Assembly: GCF_017354985.1 (NCBI RefSeq)
Contig: NZ_CP071501.1
Span: forward strand, 1,383,501 to 1,447,500
Reading direction: 5' to 3'
DNA: 64,000 bases
DNA from: Shewanella cyperi
GTDB lineage: Bacteria; Pseudomonadota; Gammaproteobacteria; Enterobacterales; Shewanellaceae
Part shown: in pieces, positions 45,847 to 52,507 of the stretch
Layout of the letters: each line of letters starts with the position of its first letter
Position numbering within the stretch: the first letter of the stretch is position 1
The notes under the pieces: model-generated
Seen by the model: only the letters and a program-made list of their open reading frames with translations
What the model was told of the DNA's origin: nothing
The model's database searches: none
Program-made: the position numbers and the translations under genes

Positions 45847-47586
45847 CTAGCGGCCGGCGTTGGCCCGCTGCAGGTAACGCCGGACGGCGGCCGAGATGTC
45901 CTCCGGCACCTGCGCCGGGTTCTGGCGCAATATGGCTTGTGCTGCCCATTGGGCTTGCTGCGGCCGGTTCAGGCTTTGACTGAGCATAAACAGGTTGTAG
46001 AGGGCATCCAGGTGTTCAGGCTTGTCCTGCAATGCACTCAGGTAAGCATCGCTCGCTTCCGGCAGGCGCTGCAGGGCCCACAGACAGTTTGCGGCACCTG
46101 TCCAGCCCAGATAGGCGAAGCCCGGCAGCCCGGCCAGCTCGCGGTAATATTTCAGGCTTTGGTCATAGTCCTGTTGCTGGGCCAGGGCAAAAGCTATGGC
46201 CTCAAGGCTGCCGGCCAGGACCGCCGGTTCCTGTGACCTTTTCTGTAGCGCATCCCTTGCCTTGTCATAATCCTCGATGGCCCCGGCCATATCCCCGGCA
46301 TCAATCCGCGCCTGGACAAGGGTATTCCAATTGTCAGCGGAGGGATGGTATTTCAGCAGTACCCGGGCAAAGTCGGCCTGGGTGCGCCAACCCGGCAACT
46401 CGCGAAAATGGGTCACGCAGGCCAGCAACAGCAGCACGCAGGAAAACAGCAGCGCAGCGGGTTTGCCCCCGGGCGTTTTGGGCCTCAGCTGCCCCAGCAG
46501 CAGGCACAGGGCGAACAGCGGCAGATAAAGATAGCGCACCGCAAAGGCCCCCTTGCCGTGGAAGGCCAGCAGCAGGGGAATGCCGAGGGCGGCTATGATT
46601 AAGGCCAGATAAGGCCGGGTCCTGGGTACCCGGATCAGACTCAGCAGCGCCGCCAGCCACAGCAGCAGTCCAAGCCCATAGTCCAGCGCTGTGCCGACAC
46701 CCTGGGGCGGATGGTCGCGGGTCAGGGGCAAATCCCAGGGCCACAGCAGCACTCTGGCATAGGTGGCAGCATAATCCAGCATGCGCAACAGGCTGGACCA
46801 TTGCCAAAGCCACAGGCTTTGCCCGCCGCTCAGCATGCCCTGCAATATGATTTGCCGCAGCAGCAGATAGCCCAGCGTCAGCAGGGCAAAAGCCACTGCG
46901 GCCACCCAGGGAAAGCGCCGCTGCACGGGCCTTTGCCACTCAAGCACAAGTAAAAACACCGGAAAGGCGATGGCCGCTTCCTTGGTGAGCATGGCCAGCA
47001 GATAGCACAACAGCGACAAGAGCAGTCCGGAGAGGCTGCCGTGGCGATAGAAGCCATGGTAGCCCAACATCGCCAGTGCCAGCCAGAGCACCAGCAGCAG
47101 ATCCGTTGAGGCGGAAATCCAGGCCACGTTCTGACTGGCGACAGGATGCAGCAGGAACAGCAGCACCAGCCCCAGACGCCACAGCTCATGGTGGTTCCCC
47201 GCGCGTCCCAGCAGCAGATACAGCAGGCAGCCGTTGAGCCCATGAAGCAAGAGGTTGGACAGGTGCCAGCCAAAGGGCGCTTCCCCGGCCACTTGGTACA
47301 TCAGCAACTCCCATACCAGCCACAGGGGGCGATACAGGCTGCCATCGGCATAGGCGATATTGCTGTGATTCCAGACCCCGGTGACAAAAAAATCCGGCAG
47401 TTTTGACCAGTGGCCAAGGTGGTCGCCGTTGCCGGGGATCATGGCAAGATCATCAAATACCAAGCCGGCATTGAGGGCGGGAAAATAAACCGCAAACACT
47501 GAGATAAACACTGCGGCGACCACCAGCCAGAGCGGCAGTCGCAAGTGGTCTTTGATTATCTCCTGTTCACTGGTGATCACAGGCAT
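45847..47586 (-). CDS. TMTC-like membrane protein with C-terminal TPR
   Basis: Inner-membrane protein of 579 residues. The first 400 residues are hydrophobic with about 9-11 helices and a periplasmic loop GLVFDDLAMIPGN...NIAYADGSLYRPL, which places it with GT-C-type or TMTC-like proteins (acidic DD after the first helix). The last 160 residues are TPR-like (AGAIEDYDKARDAL, YDQSLKYYRELAGLPG, PEASDAYLSALQDKPEHLDALYNL). It could transfer polyprenyl-linked sugars to proteins, with the nearby GT2 and GtrA giving the donor; that is inference. Start ATG at 47584-47586. Confidence 0.75.
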   Translation of the reverse strand: MPVITSEQEIIKDHLRLPLWLVVAAVFISVFAVYFPALNAGLVFDDLAMIPGNGDHLGHWSKLPDFFVTGVWNHSNIAYADGSLYRPLWLVWELLMYQVAGEAPFGWHLSNLLLHGLNGCLLYLLLGRAGNHHELWRLGLVLLFLLHPVASQNVAWISASTDLLLVLWLALAMLGYHGFYRHGSLSGLLLSLLCYLLAMLTKEAAIAFPVFLLVLEWQRPVQRRFPWVAAVAFALLTLGYLLLRQIILQGMLSGGQSLWLWQWSSLLRMLDYAATYARVLLWPWDLPLTRDHPPQGVGTALDYGLGLLLWLAALLSLIRVPRTRPYLALIIAALGIPLLLAFHGKGAFAVRYLYLPLFALCLLLGQLRPKTPGGKPAALLFSCVLLLLACVTHFRELPGWRTQADFARVLLKYHPSADNWNTLVQARIDAGDMAGAIEDYDKARDALQKRSQEPAVLAGSLEAIAFALAQQQDYDQSLKYYRELAGLPGFAYLGWTGAANCLWALQRLPEASDAYLSALQDKPEHLDALYNLFMLSQSLNRPQQAQWAAQAILRQNPAQVPEDISAAVRRYLQRANAGR

Positions 47587-47686
47587 GGCTTCCTATGCTG
47601 TTGCCCCGGTGACAAATGCCGGGCATTGAAAAACGCCAGTGTAACAAAGCGGCCGGGGAAAGGAGTTGATCTCAAAGACACTTGTT

Positions 47687-47715
47687 AAAAAAAAGCCCCG
47701 TCAAAGGCGGGGCTT
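47687..47715 (-). terminator. Terminator of the DsbA-like gene
   Basis: On the minus strand AAGCCCCG-CCTTTGA-CGGGGCTT followed by eight T's, ten bases after the stop. Confidence 0.9.
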
Positions 47716-47724
47716 GTGGCGGTG

Positions 47725-48549
47725 TCAGGCCAGGCGTCTACGACCCATGGCCGCCAGTGCCAGCAACCCAAGGGCTGCCCAGCCCAGGCTGCCGCCCTGG
47801 TCTTCGACCTTATCCTTCTCGGTGGCGAGATAGTTCATCAGACCGCTCAACTCTTCCAGGGTACGGATTTCCTGCAGATTGACCATGTACTTGTCGTTAA
47901 CGACAAAGCTCGGGACCGACTGCACCGCAAATTCCTGTTGCTGTTGGCGCCACAGTGCCAGTTTGGCATCGGCTTCCTTGCTGTCGGCCAGCTTGTCGTA
48001 TTGGGCCCCATCTATGCCAAACCCGGCAAATACCGCTTTGATGTCGTCACGGCTCTGGATCTGGGGTTCGTGGCTTTTGGCACTTTTGCTGTTGGTGCTG
48101 TGGCCCTCGGCACTGTGGTCGTGGTGGCCCTGGGCGCCATCGGCACCTTGAATGGCATTGAACATGGCGCGGGCCATCTCGGTTTGCCGCTCGCTGGCGT
48201 GGATCACCGCCAGGGCGCGCATCACCTCTGTGCCTATGTCGCTGTTCATAAAGTCCACATGCTTGGTGTCAAAGCTTATGTCACTTTTGAGTCCGGCCTT
48301 GATGGCGGGCAGGTACTGCACTTCCATATTGAAGCAGTTGTGGCAGAAGAAAGAGAAAAACTCGGTCACCTTGGGTGTCTTGCTGGGGGCCTGGTCCGAG
48401 ATTTGGATGTAGTGTTTACCTTCGACAAAGTCGCCGGCAAAGCCAAAAAAGGGCAGGGCAATGAGGGCTGCGGCCAGGGAAAGACGTTTGGGCATGGTAA
48501 GACGTTTTTGCAAAGTAAGGTGTTTTGGCATAGATAGGCGCTTGCGCAT
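47725..48549 (-). CDS. DsbA-like thioredoxin-fold protein with GlyGly-CTERM sorting tail
   Basis: Exported thiol-disulfide oxidoreductase-type protein of 274 residues. The active-site motif is C69-H-N-C72 in FFSFFCHNCF; SVPSFVVNDKYMV has the cis-proline. A His-rich insert GHHDHSAEGH lies at about 141-150 in the helical domain. The C-terminus (about 252-274) is GGSLGWAALGLLALAAMGRRRLA, the GlyGly-CTERM pattern (Gly-Gly-Ser-x-Gly, one helix, basic end) processed by rhombosortase. GGAG stands 6 bases before the ATG at 48549. The first 24 codons are four 18-bp imperfect repeats (M-R-K-R-L-S type), three of which begin with ATG, so 48531 and 48495 are possible starts. Confidence 0.87.
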   Translation of the reverse strand: MRKRLSMPKHLTLQKRLTMPKRLSLAAALIALPFFGFAGDFVEGKHYIQISDQAPSKTPKVTEFFSFFCHNCFNMEVQYLPAIKAGLKSDISFDTKHVDFMNSDIGTEVMRALAVIHASERQTEMARAMFNAIQGADGAQGHHDHSAEGHSTNSKSAKSHEPQIQSRDDIKAVFAGFGIDGAQYDKLADSKEADAKLALWRQQQQEFAVQSVPSFVVNDKYMVNLQEIRTLEELSGLMNYLATEKDKVEDQGGSLGWAALGLLALAAMGRRRLA

Positions 48550-48640
48550 AGTCGCTCCGAAGTCAGGCGAATTTCAAACTGAGTCGAGAATGAAAACAGT
48601 GTGAAAGAGAAGGCTTAATTATCTCTGAATGGCGGGCCGA

Positions 48641-48672
48641 AAAAACGCCCGGGAGTGTGATCCACTCCCGGG
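48641..48672 (-). terminator. Terminator at the end of the cassette array
   Basis: On the minus strand CCCGGGAGTG-(loop)-CACTCCCGGG followed by CGTTTTTTC. It would end transcripts coming through the cassettes. Confidence 0.85.
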
Positions 48673-48757
48673 TTCCCGCATTTAATCCCGGCTCAGGGGG
48701 CCGGAGAGGGGCTTATTGGCTGCTGACCTGGCGGCTGACATCGCTGGGGAGGCATTG

Positions 48758-48784
48758 ACTAAACGCCACAGTTACTTGTTAGCA
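48758..48784 (-). other. attC stub, end of cassette 5
   Basis: R'' TGCTAAC (48784-48778, contains the stop codon of the gene), AAGTAACTGTGGC, and R' GTTTAGT (48764-48758). At 27 bases it lacks the variable central part, so it seems to be a deleted attC. Confidence 0.55.
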
Positions 48785-49234
48785 TTCTATTGCAGTCCAA
48801 GCAGTTAGCTCATTTAGGCATATTTTTTGAACGTGTTCAAACTTGAAAAAGTCCTTTTCGTTATCACTTAGGTATGGCTGATACAATAAGAGATCTTTGT
48901 CGAACCCGAGCAAATGCACGAAGCCAGTAACATCGCGTCTTTTCATGTTATGAAGATCAAAGACAGTTGTTAATATGCCGTGCAAGTTTCTTGTGATTGC
49001 TAAGAAACGACCACCAACCGAAATGGCAACGCCACGCCCCCAATATAGATTTTCACTTTCTTTTTTTTCATTAATATAAAGTTCAAAAAGCGCGTCGCCA
49101 TGTGGCGGCTCAAATATGTATTTTAGAACTATTGTGCTTTTTAAGTTCGCATGGGACAGAATTACCTCTTCACCGTAGATGCATATACTTTTGCCGTCTT
49201 CCGGCAACGAAATAGTTGTCATTGAGCCACTCAT
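48779..49234 (-). CDS. Cassette 5 gene, hypothetical protein
   Basis: Protein of 151 residues, no family recognised: MSGSMTTISLPEDGKSICIYGEE..., all beta-like at the start (VILSHANLKSTIVLKYIFEPPHGDALFELYINEKK) then GRGVAISVGGRFLAITRNLHGILTTVFDL. The pattern of short strands resembles a small beta-propeller or Tle-immunity-like protein, but that is weak. The cassette begins TTAGCATTTT just ahead of the ATG, and no ribosome site is seen. The IS at 49243 lies between this cassette and the rest of the array, so it is now cut off from upstream transcription. Confidence 0.7.
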   Translation of the reverse strand: MSGSMTTISLPEDGKSICIYGEEVILSHANLKSTIVLKYIFEPPHGDALFELYINEKKESENLYWGRGVAISVGGRFLAITRNLHGILTTVFDLHNMKRRDVTGFVHLLGFDKDLLLYQPYLSDNEKDFFKFEHVQKICLNELTAWTAIEC

Positions 49235-49267
49235 AAAATGCTAGACATAATGATTCCCTGTGCAGGT

Positions 49268-49354
49268 GTCGGCCTCCGTGTTTTCTCGTGGGTTAGTTAA
49301 ACCAGAGCCACACTGTTTGTTGATCCAATAGGCAAACAATCACAGGAGGCCGAC
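49268..49354 (+). promoter_or_regulatory. Inverted repeat that can hide the transposase ribosome site
   Basis: GTCGGCCTCC (49268-49277) is the exact complement of GGAGGCCGAC (49345-49354), which contains the ribosome site and touches the ATG at 49355. A transcript that starts outside the IS would fold this stem and block translation. Confidence 0.7.
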
Positions 49355-50482
49355 ATGTCTAAAGCTAACACACTTTTTATCGGTTTGGACGTGCACAAGG
49401 AGACCACTGACGTGGCCTGGGTTTCTGATAAGCCGGCTGACACAGTGCACTACCATGGCACTGTTCCAACCAACCTGCGTTCACTTGATAAACTCTTTAA
49501 AAACCAAACAGCCAAAGCCAGCAAGCTGTGCGTCATTTATGAAGCCGGTCCCTGCGGTTTCTGGCTCTATCGTCATCTGTTGCGCCGTGGCATTGAATGC
49601 TGGGTGGTAGCGCCGGCGCTCATCCCCAAGGCCCCGGGAGACCGGGTCAAAACCGATAAACGCGATGCCATGACCTTGGCCAGACTGGCCCGCAGTGGTG
49701 ACTTGAAGTCTATCTATGTTCCGGACGAACGGGACGAGGCCATCCGCGACCTTATCCGCTGCCGGGAGGATGCCATGCTCGACTTGCGTCAGGCGCGGCA
49801 ACGGCTGAAATCCTTCCTGCTGCGTCATGGCCACCCCTGCAGCGGTCGCCAACACTGGACCGAAGCCTATCGGCGTCATCTGGCGGATATCAGCTTCCCG
49901 GAAAGTGCCAGCAAAATTACCTTCCAGCATTACATCCACACCGTGACCGAGCGCTATGAGCGCTTGCAGCGGCTGGAGTTAGAACTGCAAAGCCTGGCTG
50001 AAAGCTGGCGCTGGTATCCGCTGGTGCAGCGCCTGACGGTGCTGCGGGGCGTGCGTTTTCTGTCCGCCATGACCTTGTTGGCCGAGCTGGGTGACCTGCG
50101 GCGCTTTGCCTCGCCGCGTTCCTTAATGAACTTTGTCGGCCTGACACCCAGTGAACGCTCCAGTGGCCAGCGGGAACGAAGGGGTGGTATCACCAAATGT
50201 GGCAATGGTCATGCCAGGCGCATCTTAATCGAATCGGCGTGGGCCTATCGATTTCCAGCCCGGGTCTCGCGGGAGCTGGAAAGTCGTCAGCAGGCGCATT
50301 CCATCAAGTTGCAAACCCGCTCCTGGGAAGTGCAGCAACGCCTGTGCCGACGGTTCCATGCCCTGAAGGCGCGGGGCAAAGAGTACAACAAGGTGGTCAC
50401 TGCGGTGGCACGGGAGCTGACCGGTTACATCTGGGACCTGGCGCAGGGCTTTGACGCCGAGAAACCAATACAAGCGTTCTGA
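49355..50482 (+). CDS. IS110/IS1111-type transposase (DEDD recombinase)
   Basis: Recombinase of 375 residues that moves the element through a circular intermediate. The N-terminal RuvC-like domain has the DEDD set D12 (IGLDVHKE), E63 (IYEAGP), D101 and D104 (KTDKRDA). The C-terminal Tnp domain has GVRFLSAMTLLAELGDLRRFASPRSLMNFVGLTPSERSSG-type sequence with the conserved serine, then RRGGITKCGNGHARR. It is full length with no frameshift. GGAGG lies 6 bases before the ATG but sits in a stem (see 49268). GC-richer than the cassettes around it. Confidence 0.93.
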   Translation: MSKANTLFIGLDVHKETTDVAWVSDKPADTVHYHGTVPTNLRSLDKLFKNQTAKASKLCVIYEAGPCGFWLYRHLLRRGIECWVVAPALIPKAPGDRVKTDKRDAMTLARLARSGDLKSIYVPDERDEAIRDLIRCREDAMLDLRQARQRLKSFLLRHGHPCSGRQHWTEAYRRHLADISFPESASKITFQHYIHTVTERYERLQRLELELQSLAESWRWYPLVQRLTVLRGVRFLSAMTLLAELGDLRRFASPRSLMNFVGLTPSERSSGQRERRGGITKCGNGHARRILIESAWAYRFPARVSRELESRQQAHSIKLQTRSWEVQQRLCRRFHALKARGKEYNKVVTAVARELTGYIWDLAQGFDAEKPIQAF

Positions 50483-50753
50483 AGCTGATTTAAGCAATCA
50501 CTCTGGCAGTACCGGGCTGCGGCAGCGGTGCGAGCAACCCTCGAGGGCGTTAAGCGGTCACATCCGCGCTCCTAGACTGAGGCAAGGCTCCAACGGCGAA
50601 CACAAGTAATGCGAATAACCAAACTCGCGGATATCAGCAAGGTCAACCGCCGACACTTACTCGCCCAAGCCCGTCTGCCAGAGTGTCCTTACCGGAGCGT
50701 TTTTGGCCCTCCGGTAAGGACACTATTATCTATTTGACAAAGGAAATCATATC
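50483..50753 (+). ncRNA. Candidate bridge RNA / 3' non-coding end of the IS
   Basis: 271 bases without a gene between the transposase stop and the right end. IS1111-group elements carry their guide (bridge) RNA in this place. Two guide-like matches are visible: AGGGCGTTA at 50544-50552 equals the minus strand of the attC target at the insertion point, and ATATCAG at 50631-50637 equals the junction of right and left IS ends (ATATC|AG). A 16-bp perfect stem AGTGTCCTTACCGGAG / CTCCGGTAAGGACACT (50682-50697 and 50709-50724) closes the region. The RNA itself is inferred. Confidence 0.5.
50682..50724 (+). repeat. Strong hairpin in the IS 3' end
   Basis: 16-bp perfect arms around an 11-base loop (CGTTTTTGGCC). 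Could terminate or stabilise the putative bridge RNA. Confidence 0.85.
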
Positions 50754-50836
50754 AACGCCCTGTTAAGTTAAAAATGGTTGGCTATAATAGCGAAGCGATG
50801 GCCGACTTTTTTATCAGTTTAAGCAGCTTGTTAGGC
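50754..50836 (-). other. attC of cassette 4 (split by the IS)
   Basis: On the minus strand R'' GCCTAAC (50836-50830) holds the stop codon of the gene, followed by AAGCTGCTTAA, a central part, and CTTAACAGGGCGTT. The last four bases of the core are at 49242-49239 beyond the IS. Restored length about 87 bases. Confidence 0.8.
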
Positions 50837-51283
50837 ATTTGGTGCGACCACATAGGTAGTACCATGTTCATTTTCCATTGTGCCTATTCTAAAGCGTTTG
50901 GAATCAACCAGATTTAACAATGTCTCGTTATTATTCTTTTCCCAGTCTACACCCTCAAAGTCGTAAGGGGACGGGGAATCATTTTCGTATGGACTGTGTA
51001 AATACACTGCATCATCGTATGAATGCTCGTGTATGAACCACCAACTTTGAATTGGACCACTTACTTTAGATTTGAACTCTTCAGCCATGTTAAGAACTTC
51101 ATAGCCCAGTTTTAGTGATGATTCTCGATTTTCGGGGTGCTTATCTCCCTTGCCCTGCCAATCAACATGGCAATGCCAGTAATCGAACCATCCAGAGGTA
51201 TCGAGACTCGAGAAGCTTCTTATAGCGGAAGTCCTCATCCTTTCCCAGTACCTATCCATTCTCTTTTTATATCTGCGATCCAT
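50831..51283 (-). CDS. Cassette 4 gene, hypothetical protein
   Basis: Protein of 150 residues: MDRRYKKRMDRYWERMRTSAIRSFSSLDTSGWFDYWHCHVDWQGKGDKH..., with many aromatic residues and ending GTTYVVAPNA. A Trp/His-rich core (WFDYWHCHVDWQGKG, WWFIHEHSYDDAVYLHSPYEND) is its clearest feature and might bind metal or nucleotides. No family recognised. The stop codon TAA is part of the attC core GCCTAAC. The cassette starts TTAGGCATCAATAC before the ATG. Confidence 0.7.
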   Translation of the reverse strand: MDRRYKKRMDRYWERMRTSAIRSFSSLDTSGWFDYWHCHVDWQGKGDKHPENRESSLKLGYEVLNMAEEFKSKVSGPIQSWWFIHEHSYDDAVYLHSPYENDSPSPYDFEGVDWEKNNNETLLNLVDSKRFRIGTMENEHGTTYVVAPNA

Positions 51284-51294
51284 GATGTATTGAT

Positions 51295-51372
51295 GCCTAA
51301 CGCCGCCAGCAGCGGCCGAGTGAAAAGAGGTCCAGCAACCAACGGGCGCGTTGCTGGCTGGCCTTGTTATAC
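51295..51372 (-). other. attC between cassettes 3 and 4
   Basis: 78 bases. R'' GTATAAC (51372-51366), AAGGCCAGCCAGCAACG..., ...GCTGCTGGCGGC, and a perfect R' GTTAGGC (51301-51295). The arms AGGCCAGC/GCTGGCGG pair imperfectly as in other attC sites. Confidence 0.9.
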
Positions 51373-51591
51373 GCCTCTGTGTTGAAATCTATGTTTTGCT
51401 TCAGCTAGCGCATGCTTGAATTGAAAAAAGGCACAAATGCTTAATGGAATTATAGAAAAATGGGCTACACTTTCGAATTTGAAATCATTTGAATATGTCA
51501 TCTGTCCAATAAGATACCCCAGTCCAAACAGCGCTATCATTGGCAAAGTAGTTAGGCTAAACCAAAACCAAGCCTCATTAAGTTGTTTCAT
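51367..51591 (-). CDS. Cassette 3 gene, small membrane protein
   Basis: Protein of 74 residues with two helices: WFWFSLTTLPMIALFGLGYLIGQM and FESVAHFSIIPLSICAFFQFKHALA. Stop codon inside the attC core. A four-codon ORF (ATGATTACACTATGA) overlaps its ATG and has AGGA ahead of it, so translation could be coupled. No family recognised. Confidence 0.65.
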   Translation of the reverse strand: MKQLNEAWFWFSLTTLPMIALFGLGYLIGQMTYSNDFKFESVAHFSIIPLSICAFFQFKHALAEAKHRFQHRGV

Positions 51592-51620
51592 AGTGTAATC
51601 ATCCTATCAATTCTCCACGC

Positions 51621-51662
51621 ATATAACGCTCAAAGCAAGCGCGCGGAACGCATTGGTTAGCT
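51621..51662 (-). other. attC between cassettes 2 and 3 (short)
   Basis: 42 bases: R'' AGCTAAC (51662-51656), CAATGCG..., GCTTTGAGC, R' GTTATAT (51627-51621). Confidence 0.7.
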
Positions 51663-52037
51663 GCCTTGCCAAATTTCGTAGCCCCTAACTCCAGATTTTC
51701 TTGAAGATTTTAGAGGGATTAGCCCTTGAAAAAAGTGGTGATCTATTTCTTCCATGTCTTCTACAACAAGATTGTGAAGCTTATATAGAAGTTCAACCAC
51801 AGACAAAGAAATACCGTTATCGGCTTCAATAATTATCTTTCGGTCTACCTGATTGTCGTTTTCGTAAGTCCAATATTCGATTTCTATCATTCTTTCCAGA
51901 ATACAAATTTCATCTAATAAGTTTTCCTCGAATCCCTCTAACTGATATTTCAGAAGCGCTACCCTAAATTCATCGGAGTTCGTGTAAGTAGCACCGATAA
52001 AGCTCCAGCAAATATTTTCGAGAACGATGTCTTTCAT
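51657..52037 (-). CDS. Cassette 2 gene, hypothetical protein
   Basis: Acidic cytosolic protein of 126 residues: MKDIVLENICWSFIGATYTNSDEFRVALLKYQ..., then a Glu-rich helical part (EENLLDEICILERMIEIEYWTYEND) and ending GVRGYEIWQGS. A GGAGG site five bases from the ATG makes the start firm. The stop is in the attC core AGCTAAC. The size and acidity would suit an immunity or antitoxin protein but nothing in the sequence proves this. Confidence 0.72.
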   Translation of the reverse strand: MKDIVLENICWSFIGATYTNSDEFRVALLKYQLEGFEENLLDEICILERMIEIEYWTYENDNQVDRKIIIEADNGISLSVVELLYKLHNLVVEDMEEIDHHFFQGLIPLKSSRKSGVRGYEIWQGS

Positions 52038-52051
52038 CGAGCCTCCATTGC

Positions 52052-52110
52052 AGCTAACGCTTCAAGAACCGGTGCGGCTTTCCGCATCCGTGTTGCTTGA
52101 CTTGTTATGT
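52052..52110 (-). other. attC between cassettes 1 and 2
   Basis: 59 bases: R'' ACATAAC (52110-52104), AAGTCAAGC, central CGGATGCGG/CCGCACCG stem, TTCTTGAAGC, R' GTTAGCT (52058-52052). Confidence 0.9.
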
Positions 52111-52493
52111 GGCAACTTGTTAAAAAACCTGACTTTACTACCAATAATGGCAGCAAGCCCGATAGTTAAAACAGCAATTGGTAAATCTATAAACCATGTC
52201 GGGGAAACATAGAACTCGCCCATTAATATAGAAACTAACGCAAAGCCGAATAATTCAGACAGCGAAACTACAGCTAACAAATGAAGCAATGTCTGGCTGC
52301 TTTGAGTGTTAGCGTAGAAAGACAAGACCAGTAAGCTCACTAGAATTGACGGGATGTAGTGGTAAATAAACAAATTCGATGGAGATTGGCTTGCCAGGTT
52401 ATCTACGCCGTATAGCATTGACGAAGCAGTACTTACTGCAGTTTTAATTACAAAAAGAATCAGCGAATATTTAAGAATACTAAGAAAGTTCAA
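52062..52493 (-). CDS. Cassette 1 gene, membrane protein with attC-encoded tail
   Basis: Protein of about 143 residues with four hydrophobic helices (LNFLSILKYSLILFVIKTAV, IYHYIPSILVSLLVLSFY, LLHLLAVVSLSELFGFALVSIL, TWFIDLPIAVLTIGLAAIIG). The start is put at TTG 52493-52491 because AAGGAG lies five bases ahead; ATG 52511 overlaps the attC core and has no ribosome site. The frame reads through the attC, so the last residues NKSSNTDAESRTGS are encoded by the recombination site itself. No family recognised. Confidence 0.65.
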   Translation of the reverse strand: MNFLSILKYSLILFVIKTAVSTASSMLYGVDNLASQSPSNLFIYHYIPSILVSLLVLSFYANTQSSQTLLHLLAVVSLSELFGFALVSILMGEFYVSPTWFIDLPIAVLTIGLAAIIGSKVRFFNKLPHNKSSNTDAESRTGS

Positions 52494-52507
52494 GATGGCT
52501 CCTTGCC

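Larger units (their letters stand above)
49243..50753 (+). mobile_element. IS110-family element (IS1111 subgroup) inserted in an attC core
   Basis: About 1511 bases. Subterminal inverted repeats ATGATTCCCTGT (49250-49261) and the complement of AAAGGAAATCAT (50739-50750) match at 10 of 12 positions and lie 7 bases from the left end and 3 from the right, exactly the IS1111 plan. Removing the element joins TGCT (49239-49242) to AACGCCC (50754-50760), which recreates the attC core GTTAGCA on the minus strand; that core complements the TGCTAAC at the end of cassette 5. The boundary has a one-base ambiguity because an A is shared. No target duplication. Confidence 0.87.
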
